A DNA stretch of 64,000 bases, taken from assembly GCA_009823395.1 (NCBI GenBank), contig CM020505.1, positions 24,227,129 to 24,291,128 on the forward strand, given 5' to 3'. Source of the DNA: Thamnaconus septentrionalis. Taxonomy: Eukaryota; Chordata; Actinopteri; Tetraodontiformes; Monacanthidae. Under the pieces are notes generated by a model, which saw only the letters and a list, made by a program, of their open reading frames with translations, did no database searches and was not told the origin of the DNA. Positions 25,801 to 35,915 of the stretch are shown here, in pieces. The translations under genes were made by a program, and so were the position numbers. Numbering within the stretch: the first letter of the stretch is position 1; every line of letters begins with the position of its first letter.

Positions 25801-26519
25801 ATGGCTGAATGCTGCTTCTGCAGTGTGAAGTCAGGAGGGTTCAGCTATTAAGATGTGATGATGAGTTTTTCCCTCTTGGCCCAACACTGAAGGCCGCTTA
25901 TGTCCAGTTATATCGTCATAGCACTTCTGGCTCAGCGGTCCTTGGCACGTTGAACATGATGTGCAATTACAAACATTTTTAATAGAACTTTGAATACTTT
26001 CAGAAATGATTGTATCACCAGTAAAACACTACTAGGGAAATACAGACGCTTTGGTTTTTTTCTGGACGCATTATAAAAAATGTTTTCTTCAAAAATTTCT
26101 TTAGGTTGTTCAAAACTTCAACTCTATTTCTTGAATATTTCCATAGTAGCGCAGAATTTTCTATTTTTTTGAAAGTATAACGAACGGACAAACACAAACA
26201 AAGCTTTCAAGCGCGGCTACGCGGTGAAGCAGCTGCAACCTCTGTGTCTATTTTAGGGATTCTACGCTTGTCTGTCCTCTTTAAGGATTCTCTTATAATG
26301 AATATATGCAAAAGTCCATTAGAGCATAAAAACACAGAGACCCAAGCCTGGCTCTCTTCCCACAGCATGAAAAAAGGGAGAAAGGAAAAAAATGAAATAA
26401 AATAATAAAGCAGGCTACCAGCATCGCCCTGGATGAGGGCTGCGCCTTTCAAACTGCTTTGGTGTCCTACAAAATTACCATATGAGAAGCTATTTACCAC
26501 TCGACAAAATTTCTGTGTG

Positions 26520-26860
26520 TTTCCATGAGAGTTCAGTCCGTTCTGTGATGGAACAAAATGAAAAGCCTGCCTTACTTGTTGCGCGCAATTAAGCCCTCGC
26601 CGAAAGACAGTCGGGGCAGTTTAACATTTCATAGGGCTGTAATTATTCTTTAACTGTTAGAAAGTGTCGTCCCCCAGGAGCCAATTACTTGAAAAGCGCT
26701 CATCACACATGAGATATATACAAACAAATCCTTCAAGCACAAAGTAAATGTTTAAACATTAAAAGGGATGAGCGGTGGAAGCCATAGCATCAGTTTTGGT
26801 TGGAGCTAATTACCAACAAGAGCAGCTACCTCGCCGCCTTAGATAATTATGACACCAAGT
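26520..26860. other. candidate conserved noncoding element
   Basis: Repeat-free block with GGGCTGTAATTATTCTTTAACTG, CCAATTACTTG, GAGCTAATTACC and AGATAATTATG, i.e. several TAAT homeodomain cores. Texture-based call only. Confidence 0.3.
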
Positions 26861-26885
26861 TGCAGCCAAACACACAGAGCACCTG

Positions 26886-26886
<1 letters not shown>

Positions 26887-26932
<46 letters not shown>
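26887..26932. repeat. (CTG)n
   Basis: Fifteen uninterrupted CTG/GCT triplets. Confidence 0.95.
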
Positions 26933-27823
26933 GTAGCCATGAGGAAGGAGGGAGGGAGTGGCTGCAGGCTGCAGGGGACACATTGGCTTTATGCTGGTGG
27001 GAAATGTTGGCTCCTATTAAAACGAGATTCTTCATTGTTTTTATTGTTTGAATTGATGCTAAAATACAAATGTGAATTGTATGTGTTGCGTTGCAGCGGC
27101 TTACGTGGCAGAAATGAGAAATCATGCCACAGTTCATATCGCTGACAATACTTGCACATGGTAATACATTACTTCTGTTCTTAATGGTCTACTTGTTGCA
27201 AGGGCTGCGGCTCCATGTCTCAGTGTGACTGGACTTTGTGCAGCTGTGCAAAATGACAATCAATTACAATATCTGGAAGTATCATCATCATTATTATTAG
27301 GAAGGTTTTCTACTCTATTTGGAATCAGACGCTCTGAAGCAATTTCAAATCACTTTTGGCAAAAGCACATTTGAAAAACAATTCCAGAGGGCGGAGCGGG
27401 CCGGACGCCACCCTGAGTGAATTACACCACTTATCCTTAACTAAAATAAAAACTTAAGAGTCAATATTAGAGTAAGTGAGTTGGATGGATAATTCCTCAG
27501 CTCGCCAATCGTATTAACCTCCACTCACTCTGGCCGTCTGCTCGGCCCCGTTGTTTGCTCATCTAATCAATCTCCTGCAGCCGTGTTCTTTAATGTCCTG
27601 CCACGTTTGGCCGTCTCTAAATATCCACTAATGCCTGGGAAACATCAGGCTGCTCAACGCTCGCGCCGCAAATGTAATTTTTTTCCACTGACGCGTGAGC
27701 ACTCGAGCCCCGACGATTACAGCTGCCAAGGAGCGGCGAGCGCCATATGAGATAAATATTGATTTGACCGCAGGGTTCGTTATCCACGGCCAAATATAAG
27801 GACTGAGCGAGGAGAGACGTCCC

Positions 27824-27901
27824 TGAAGAAGAAGGAGGAGGAGGAGGAGGAGGAGCAGAAGAAGAAGAAGAAGAAGAAGAAGAAGAAGAAGAAGAAGAAG
27901 A
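27824..27901. repeat. (GGA)n(GAA)n purine tract
   Basis: GGA units then about 13 GAA units, all purine apart from one C. Confidence 0.9.
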
Positions 27902-27913
27902 GACAAGGGTTGA

Positions 27914-28037
27914 GTGGTGGTGGAGGTGGTGGTGGTGGTGGAGGTGGTGATGGTGGTGGAGGTGGTGGAGGTGATGGAGGTGGTGGAGGTGGAGGTGGTG
28001 GAGATGGTGGAGGTGAAGGTGGTGGATGAGGTGGTGG
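27914..28037. repeat. (GGTGGN)n minisatellite-like tract
   Basis: About 124 bp of GGT/GGA/GAT triplets with no cytosine on the + strand; G-quadruplex-prone. It reads as Val/Glu repeats in one frame, which is not a gene. Confidence 0.9.
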
Positions 28038-28476
28038 TCAGTGGTGCAGTTCACCTTCTGCAGACCTCAGTTACCACCAGTGGCCTCCAAGCAGTCGGGC
28101 TTCATTCTGTCGTTGCTAAATCTTTGTAAAGTCTTGGCCAGACTGAATCCCAACACCATGTCAATGAATAATGTGAGAAGATCACATTGAGGATCACCTC
28201 GTGCGCTTTGCCTCAGTGTTGCTTCCTGCAAGACGGCCAGCTAATTAGCTCCTGTTGTCAACAACATGAGGTCACTGGTGACATTTCAGCAGGTCAGTGG
28301 CTCAGAAATGACTTTTGGCATTGAAGCCACGAGGAGGAAGAAGCAAGAGAATAATGATCACAACAAATCATGCTGTCTATTGAGCACTGTGTGTGTCTGT
28401 GTGTGTGTGTGTAGACTGGTAAAAAGAAACAAGAAAAACAACACAATTAGGAATAAAAAGGGAATAAAGATAAATC

Positions 28477-28521
<45 letters not shown>
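28477..28521. repeat. (AAT)n
   Basis: About 14 AAT units. Confidence 0.95.
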
Positions 28522-28870
28522 CAAGTTTATAGAAGAGATTGACTTCACAGCACACACACACACACGCACACACACACACACAGCTTGTCTTGTTTCATGT
28601 CCTTGACTTCATACTGCAGCAGCATCTCCAGAGTCCTGAGCAGAACCTCGCAATCCTGTTTAGCCAAATTAACATTAGGACTCCCGCTGCACAAGCAGCA
28701 AAGCCCTTTGTGATGTAATATCTCGGGTGGATTGCTTTAAACAAAAATGAAAAACAACTACATCTACAGCGTGCAGCACACTCCCACGAGTGCAGAAGTA
28801 TCATTTCCATTCTAACAAACTGCCACCTGGTCATTCTGCACGAAAACACACCCCAACGCCACCCATTCCA

Positions 28871-28898
<28 letters not shown>
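28871..28898. repeat. (GT)n
   Basis: About 14 units ending in GCGTGCGCGTG, a strong Z-DNA-type alternation. Confidence 0.95.
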
Positions 28899-28901
<3 letters not shown>

Positions 28902-29119
28902 CGCGTGGCGGTGTTCTTTCTTATTTTTTTGTCCCAGTTCTGCTGGAGCCTTTTTGTGCGGCAGACTGTCAAACGCGTCGTGCCCATGCAAGCCTCAATT
29001 AGCAGCGAGCGAGCGCCCGGGCCTGCGCAGCCATTACACAGGACATTTGCAGCAGTGCAAACAGCCTGCTGTTGTTGATGAGCCGCGCTGCCACACTGAG
29101 AGAGAAACAAAGCTGTCTG

Positions 29120-29560
29120 AAATCCCATTTGGGCTGAGAGGCGGCCCATATGGAAAGTTACCAAATAGTGCTAATACTGCTAATAGGATGTTCCACTCTA
29201 AATAGGAGCTCATGTTAATACCCAGATTTCCATTCATGCTGGAAATTGTAGTTTTAAATTACAGTTTAATGCTTCAGATTTTAAATAAAAAAAAGCAGCC
29301 CCCTCGAAAAAAAAAATATATAAAAAAAAAACCTTCAGAGCAACACACAAAAATTACCACAGCCTGCGAACGCAGCCTCAGCCTCCCATTGTCAGCCAAT
29401 TACTATGCAATCTCTTTCTTATGACTGAATAGCTCACTGTTAGCAAATAATGAAAAGGCAATTATGGCAAAGCTGTGTTCATATTACCCTCTTCATTTTA
29501 TGCAGGCTGTAATTATTGTCAATCCTAGAGGCTTACTCTAGCATGTAAGAGGCAGCAGGG
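29120..29560. other. candidate conserved noncoding element
   Basis: AT-rich, mostly unique block: CCATATGG, GCTAATACTGCTAATAGG, CTCTAAATAGGAGC (MEF2-like CTAAATAG), GCAATTATGGC and GTAATTATTGTC. Conservation not tested. Confidence 0.3.
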
Positions 29561-29636
29561 AAGAAAATGGAGTGGGCTGGTGCATGGCAAATTGGAAATG
29601 TCACAGCTACCTTTTTATCAGCACCACTAGAGCCCT

Positions 29637-29639
<3 letters not shown>

Positions 29640-29673
<34 letters not shown>

Positions 29674-29721
29674 CGTGCACATGCACGTGTGTGTGTGTGT
29701 AAGTGTATGTGTACGTGTGTG
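29640..29721. repeat. (GT)n compound tract
   Basis: GT repeats interrupted by GCGTGCGTGCACATGCACGT; alternating purine-pyrimidine throughout. Confidence 0.9.
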
Positions 29722-29777
29722 AACTCACACACACAAGCTCTGCAAAACATACATGGTCCTACCTGGGTGTCCATTAG

Positions 29778-29779
<2 letters not shown>

Positions 29780-29813
<34 letters not shown>
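29780..29813. repeat. (CA)n
   Basis: About 17 CA units, inverted relative to the GT tract 58 bp upstream. Confidence 0.95.
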
Positions 29814-29817
<4 letters not shown>

Positions 29818-29865
29818 TATTTCTAGCCGTAGTCATGATCAACATGAGTGAGAGATTCATGGCTG

Positions 29866-29919
29866 GGGAGGAGGAGGAGGAGGAGGAGGAGGAGGAAGAG
29901 GAGGAAGAGGAGGAAGAGC
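29866..29919. repeat. (GGA)n
   Basis: About 18 GGA/GAA triplets. Confidence 0.95.
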
Positions 29920-30046
29920 AGCGAGCGGCAAACGATGTGTGTTTAGCAGAATCTTCACCTCAAGCTGTTACCACAGCTCAACTACAACAACACTTGCGGG
30001 TGAGGGAGATAAATAAATAAAGTGGCAGATGAAGCGGGTGTGAGAG

Positions 30047-30049
<3 letters not shown>

Positions 30050-30100
<51 letters not shown>
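30050..30100. repeat. (CA)n
   Basis: About 25 CA units. Confidence 0.95.
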
Positions 30101-30102
<2 letters not shown>

Positions 30103-30185
30103 GCGCTCCTTTTGTTGTTGCTTTTTTGTGGAAACAATGATTCCCTGCAGACGGCTGCTTTCTGTGGCGGCTGCCAGTGTGTCTC

Positions 30186-30188
30186 CGG

Positions 30189-30231
<43 letters not shown>
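30186..30231. repeat. (GGCA)n
   Basis: About 11 tetranucleotide units. Confidence 0.95.
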
Positions 30232-30726
30232 CAAAGTGCTGGATATTTTCCCTTTGCCTCGGCCCTCATTAGGCGTCTCCATGCTGTTCAGTAATGGGGA
30301 GTGGCACATAAATGATTCCCTTTATAGAGTTTGATGTGCCACACTGAGAGGACCACAGCCCCCCGTATGGACAGCAGCCCCGCCCACCCCTCCCTCCTCC
30401 TCCCATCAGAGCCTCCTGCACTGCCCCCCCCCCCACCAGAGATGGAGCAGGGATGGGTGGGCGGCCAGTGAGGAGAGCGGCATCATGTGACACGCATGAC
30501 AAAAGCCTCAAACGCTGCCGATGTCGCTGCTAATTCTAATGGGCAGCGCCGACCTTCACACACAACATTTCATCAGCAGTGTTTCCCCCCACTGCCACCA
30601 GCCTAATGATGGGGGGGGCATCAATGGAAGCCCACGCCATCAGACGGGGCAGTGAGAGGGAAAGGCGGGCGAGCGGCGCAGCCAGCGAAGATCTTTGTGT
30701 CAACAGTCTCACTGCAGAGAAGAGGG

Positions 30727-30768
30727 TTGACCTTGACCCTGACCCTGACCCTGACCCTGACCCTGACA
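30727..30768. repeat. (TGACCC)n hexamer array
   Basis: Seven 6-bp units. TGACC is also a nuclear-receptor half-site, so the array could bind such factors, though it may be only a repeat. Confidence 0.95.
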
Positions 30769-30989
30769 GGTGAGGAGCAGCTCCACCAACACCACTGACA
30801 CTGCACACTGGTCAAGGTCAGCTTTTAAGATCAAACACCCCCCCCCCCCCACCCCCAAACGGCACTGCTTTTTTTTTTTTTTAATTATTATTAAATCTTT
30901 TTTTTTTTCAATTCATTTTTTTATTAATTCAACTTGACATTCATATACCTGGTAAACACATTATATATAAATATATATGTCTATATCTT

Positions 30990-30991
<2 letters not shown>

Positions 30992-31023
<32 letters not shown>
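30992..31023. repeat. (CA)n
   Basis: About 15 CA units in AT-rich context. Confidence 0.95.
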
Positions 31024-31024
<1 letters not shown>

Positions 31025-31680
31025 CATTCTTACCACTTACAAACTTAAGAATCAGTGATACAACAATGATACAATGATTAGCATACATTCATACATACTA
31101 TTTATTATTATTCTTGTATTTATATACATATATATATATATGTATTTATTTATTCATTTATTTTTATTTATCCATCCTGGGGCTACAGCATATTTTTAAG
31201 TGATTTTCTCTCTGAGTGCCCCCCCCCCCCATCCCCCACACCCTCCCAGCGAAGCAGGTGCTGCTCCTTTTGTGTTTAACAAGATTCTTGAAAGTGTGCG
31301 CATGAGGGAAAAGTGCATTTTCTTAAAGGGAGGCGTCGCACTACACGGCGCCGCCTTGCTTCCAAGCCGCTGCTGCGTGTTCAGAGTGGATGGTGAAGCC
31401 TGTCACAGTCACAGTCGGGTCGCTTTACCTCCCAAAACATAATAGCGTTGTCGAGTGCACTGCGACACAAAAGGCAGCCTGGGAAACATCGCGGCAGGAT
31501 CAGGCAGAGAAGAAAAGCCCTCTTTAAACTTTCACAACTCCTTAAGTTCTCAGAGCACACAGACTTCAGCACGCCGCCAGCTTACCAGGCCGCCGCTCGC
31601 CTGCTGCTCAGAAGAAGGCGAGAGTAAAAACAAAAAAACAATGTAGTCATTACAGCTCACTTGAGTGTCATTCTGGCAGG

Positions 31681-31711
31681 CGACGCTGCGACGCTGCAAC
31701 GCTGCGACGCG
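31681..31711. repeat. 8-bp CGACGCTG repeat
   Basis: Nearly four copies, one with a G-to-A change. Confidence 0.95.
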
Positions 31712-32211
31712 TCACTGACACCACTCCCCTGTCGTCTGCTGGCCTGCTGGCTGTTAGCAAGACTCAGCAGCCTCGCAAATAAAACCCAGAAAGACGGCAA
31801 TTTACTCGCCGACGCCGTTCTCCATATTTCAGAGTTTTGAGAGCAAAGTGTTTGATTTTTGGATTTTTTTTCCTCCCCACGTCTCTGGGAGGGCGGATGA
31901 GGTGACGGATCACCGCGGCGAGAGACGAACGATGATCAACGGCAGATATTTTGCGGCGGGTTGTTCAGTTGTTCTCGCAGCGCTGATCTCGCCCACCCAA
32001 AACAACAACATAAACATCGGCAACAGCTGCCGAAGCGACGGGGACCTACAACAAACCCACAAAGGTTTCCCGGAACGCCGCATCCAGCCGCTGACAGACT
32101 GCTAGCGCCCGGATCACAGCTACTCCTGGATTGGATGGCGTGATTGTCACAGAAGCCACCAAGCAAACGGCCCAGCCTGTTTGCCAATTCAGTCTGATGT
32201 GTTCCACTCCC

Positions 32212-32214
<3 letters not shown>

Positions 32215-32262
<48 letters not shown>
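32215..32262. repeat. (CA)n
   Basis: About 24 CA units. Confidence 0.95.
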
Positions 32263-32264
<2 letters not shown>

Positions 32265-32419
32265 AAGTCTTTTTAACCCACCTTGTGAGCCCAGCGTTGG
32301 CTCCTCCACCTCTTTGCCAGCGAGTGGAAGCTGAACGCTGAGGAAGAGACAGAAAACAGAGAGTCAGAACTGCTGTGTTAGGATGATAACATTAACCTGA
32401 GTTCTTCTGACATAACTAA

Positions 32420-33110
32420 ATGATAAATAGCAAAGAGTAAATGATGAATTTCTCTTAAGATGCCAATTTTAATTTGCTGCCTCCGAGGGTGTGAATGAAA
32501 GGCCGGGTGCAAAGTGCTGCGCTATCAAAGCCGTCCCCGAGTTATTTCCTTTGATTAGCTGCCAAGGCCCACATCCCCCCGCCTGTTTAGACTCATCCCA
32601 GGCGTTCAAAATGAAATTATAGAGCATCTCTCAAAGTTATTAGTGTTAAAGAGCAAGTAGCCCGTGGCTACAGTAATCCTCTGTTAATCCTGACCTAATG
32701 AGACCGAGTCGCAGAGAAAGGGGAAACACAGGGTTAAATGGCATTAGTGGGACTTACTGAAGTCAAAGTAAGCGTTTCTCTAATGTTGTGTCAGTAAAAA
32801 GTAAAATAATGCAGTTATGCGGAAAAAGAAACACACTTAATCTCAAGACGGGGGAGAAAATATGAGGGCTTTGACAGGGAAATAAATGCACAGCATGAAA
32901 TTGAAAGGGCTTGCGCCAGGCAGAATAATCCATTATCACAACTTCATTTCAATGCAATTGTGCAGTCCATGGACACATTTAACTGTAAGAGCAGTTTAAA
33001 CCAAAGACATGTGTAATATTCATAAGATATAACGTTGGGGGCGAGGTGGGGACTGCAACTGCCTCCAAAAGAATATTCAATAAATTCAGTCATACATCCT
33101 TCTTCTGCAG
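32420..33110. other. candidate conserved noncoding element
   Basis: Almost 700 bp free of simple repeats, AT-rich, with ATTTTAATTTGCTGCC, CAGTAATCCTCTGTTAATCC, CTAATGAGACC and GAATAATCCATTATC. A good candidate for an Irx-cluster enhancer by texture only. Confidence 0.3.
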
Positions 33111-33807
33111 CAGGTACATTCACAAGGAAATGAGCGCAGATGGTTCTGTGCAACAGGCAATGAAGAAAAGTTGCTTTTATAATCAAATTGCTGGATTAAA
33201 AAGTGAGACACAGTGACGACGACACATCAGCCTCTCTGCTGGAGGGAGAAACGCTTGACTTCACTGCACAGACTGAGTCACACTGCATTACACAGCAGAG
33301 GGAGACGTACTTATTCCCAAATTAATAAATGGTATTTAAAGCAACATTCTGGCTTCATTTGGGGGTGGATGAAGCCACGTTGCTCCGGTTTAGAAGCTGT
33401 TTAAAGGGCTCTAATGCAGTCGGCAGCAGAGTAATAAGGCACTGTTGAGTGCCAGCGGGGCGGCCAAACTCATCCAAAGATAACATGGCACTCAGCACCC
33501 GGATCAGCAGGGCACTTCCTCCTGCTCACCCTCTGATCTTCAATAGACACTAATCACATGTCGTCCTGGAGGGGCCGACGCTGAGCCACTTTATTGTCTA
33601 TTAAAATGTGATGCGGTAAGATGGAAAACAGCTGAGAGGAAACGAGGAGTGAAGTTCTCATTGTGAGGTAACTGTTAAAAAAACAAACAAACACACAAAC
33701 AAGGTTTTGCCACCAGGGATCAGAATGATTTGAAATGGAACTTTGCTTTAAACCGCTAGTTAAGAAAAAATAGGACGGCCGGAAAAGAGGAGAGACCTAC
33801 AATCACA

Positions 33808-33827
33808 GTGTGGGGGTGTGTGTGTGT

Positions 33828-33860
<33 letters not shown>
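33808..33860. repeat. (TG)n
   Basis: TG repeat with GGG interruptions. Confidence 0.9.
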
Positions 33861-33863
<3 letters not shown>

Positions 33864-33947
33864 AGCAAGATGCTCCCTCTTTCTTTCAACATTTCATAAA
33901 TAAATCATCAGCCTCAAAAAATTTCCAAACAAGCAGTTAGACGCTGC

Positions 33948-33948
<1 letters not shown>

Positions 33949-33990
<42 letters not shown>

Positions 33991-34004
33991 TGTGAGTGTG
34001 TGTG
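33949..34004. repeat. (TG)n
   Basis: About 20 TG units then TGAGTGTGAGTGTG. Confidence 0.95.
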
Positions 34005-34162
34005 CTGAGGGAGGGTCTACATATAGAGGCCGTGTCTGATCCTTGACTGGTAATTAAGCTTATATAGCTTTACACACTTGCATGCACACGCACCCACACT
34101 TTGAGAGTTAATAGGTCATACATAAAACCCACAGTTAACAAAATGAAAGGCCACACAATTTG

Positions 34163-34193
<31 letters not shown>

Positions 34194-35310
34194 ACACAAA
34201 GACATGAGCATGCACACAGGGCACAAGAGCATTTCTATGACTGTCAGATTAGAGAGTCCTTAATGTGAGTGACGCAGTGGAGTTTCTCTGGCTAATGAGA
34301 TTGGCCTAATTGGTATCGTTACTGTAATCTCCCGAGGCGCAGGACAACACGCTGAAACATATACTCAGTGATCACACTTAAAACCTGCCAGTAATGCTAA
34401 AGGTCATTAGCAGCTGTGTTCATTTTCCAAAGCACTGCAATGTAGTGGGGAGGGCGGTGCATAGAAACACTGTGGAAGTTCAATGGGGTTAAAGCATTCA
34501 TTTGCTAATTCTAGGATGCATGTTGGCAAAAGAAAACACGCTGTAATTACACAGCAGGGAGGGAAAAGAACAGCGACTCTCAGACACAGTGCTGCATCTT
34601 CCTCTGCAACACATTTCCCCAGCAAATTAAAGCATATGTTGCTGCAACAAACAATTCATTTGGCAAATGTTCCAATATGCAGATGACGCCTACATCTTCA
34701 ACGCCTTTTTTTATTCATGTAAGAAGATCACACCTGCTTGAGAACTGAATTAGTTTGTGTGTTTTTGTCTTTTATGTAACAGAGTTGGGTGGAGTGCGAC
34801 AAGCAACAAAATTATCCGGACAAAAGCCTGTGACACTTTAATGTGTGCAATTAGAAAAGTGCTTCAAAATAATTGAGAGAAAGAGGAGAGGAGATCATTC
34901 CTGGTCGTGTCAGGACCTGCGTCATGCTCCTATTCAAAAGTTCAAAAAAAGAAGGGTGGACCAGGGCCTGGTGTCTCAGATTTGGCAACACGACAAGAGA
35001 AAGATCCTGTCAAGCACCAACAGCACAATGAAAAGAGAAAAATTAGTAAGTGAGCAACAGTTAAGACATGGCAAAGCTCCACACGTAGTAGCAGTGTTTG
35101 TGTTACAGGATCACTTGCAACACAAACTCACTCCCCACTCCCTTCTAATGGGCCACTGAGAGAAAGTTGTCCAGGGCAAACAATGAAGTGATGAGTAAAT
35201 GACAACATCACAAAGTCACACACTCGGAACACATTCGTTCTGGCAGTGTTTCCATAAACTTCTGCAATGTCGCAAAATTTATTTTCCTCCAATGTTGCAT
35301 TCAGGTTTTC

Positions 35311-35425
35311 ACCAAGATGGAGAAAGAGTGGTTTAGAGAGCAAGATACATCACGCATGGAGTGGCCACCAGAACCAGAACTAAACCCTACTGAGAATGCC
35401 ACATTGGATCTTGAAACAGTGGATT
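35311..35425 (+). pseudogene. Tc1-like transposase C-terminal remnant
   Basis: From 35317 the frame reads EKEWFREQDTSRMEWPPE, then PELNPTEN. This matches the Tc1/mariner catalytic tail pattern (EWF, then EWP-x-x-SPDLNPIEN-L) with substitutions that break the final motif (SPDLNPIENLW is replaced). It then degrades. Only this short tail is recognisable; no terminal inverted repeats were identified. A fossil DNA transposon fragment. Confidence 0.6.
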
Positions 35426-35539
35426 CAGTAAGTGTCTCCGACCCTGTTCTTCATGTCCATGGACAGGATTGTGAGGCACAGCCAAGACATGGAGCTCACT
35501 GGGGCTGAAGGGTCTTAGGATCTGGTTCACAATGACTGT

Positions 35540-35915
35540 GGAAATGAAGCAAGATGTGCAGGGCAGCATACAGTATGTGGTGATTCCAGCGCTGTACTGG
35601 GCCGCTGTACTAAAGAAAGCCCAGTTGTGAGGCAAACCTCTGCAGTCTGTCTCCATCCTGACCCTCATCTCAGGCACTGGGTACCAACCACATAGACAAG
35701 GGTGCAGAATCAATGGTTCTGGCATCCCAACAGGATTCCTACAGGACACTTCTCCTGAGAGTTGTGCCAAGTACGTTGAGCTGGGTGGGAGTCGCGGAAG
35801 GTCCCGGAAGGTCCAGGACTCTCAGGACTCGCTGGCTGGGTCACATGTCCTGGCTGGCTGCCAACCTTGGACTAGTAGAAGGAAATGATGGCTGAATGGA
35901 TGGGTCAAACTTGGT
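35540..35915 (+). mobile_element. degraded non-LTR retrotransposon (LINE) 3' end
   Basis: Several stretches resemble the 3' coding end of a widespread fish LINE: gcgctgtactgggccgctgt (RT C-terminal part), ctccatcctgaccctcatct, then AAGGTCCAGGACTC, CAGGACTCGCTGG and CATGTCCTGGCTGGCTGCC, ending with GGCTGAATGGATGGG as in tails of that family. Frames are broken, so it is inactive. The subfamily cannot be named from the sequence alone. It sits directly after the Tc1-like remnant. Confidence 0.5.

Larger units (their letters stand above)
21373..26519. other. noncoding, no gene seen
   Basis: Unique sequence interrupted by CA/GT repeats, a GACA tract (24219-24241) and GGA/GCA triplets (24880-24935). 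An AATAAAGTTCTTGGAATCTTGGAAT string at about 23,242 resembles retroposon 3' tails. The 24,400-24,760 block is repeat-free with TTAATCACAGCATTAGG and ATAATTATC. The 105-codon open frame at 25406 has no recognisable family. Confidence 0.55.
26933..29119. other. noncoding, triplet-rich
   Basis: Unique sequence plus purine triplets (27824-28037), (AAT)n (28477-28521) and CA/GT tracts. The open frame on the minus strand at 27617-28054 is made from those triplets. Confidence 0.55.
30232..32419. other. noncoding, no gene seen
   Basis: It contains a CCCTGA hexamer array (30727-30768), C and T runs at 30,838-30,912, CA tracts, TA/TTTA-rich sequence (about 31,105-31,170) and CGACGCTG x4 (31681-31711). 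No coding similarity. Confidence 0.55.
33111..35310. other. noncoding, no gene seen
   Basis: Unique sequence with two TG tracts (33808-33860 and 33949-34004) and a TC/CA tract (34161-34193). The 104-codon open frame at 34845 has no recognised family; it lies next to the transposon remnants and may be transposon-derived. Confidence 0.5.

Noticed and set aside
27617..28129. His/Leu- and Val/Glu-repeat frames
   Set aside because: Translations of the GGTGGN and GAA tracts.
28595..29164. 189-codon minus-strand frame
   Set aside because: It crosses a microsatellite, shows no family motifs, and overlaps plus-strand frames equally long.
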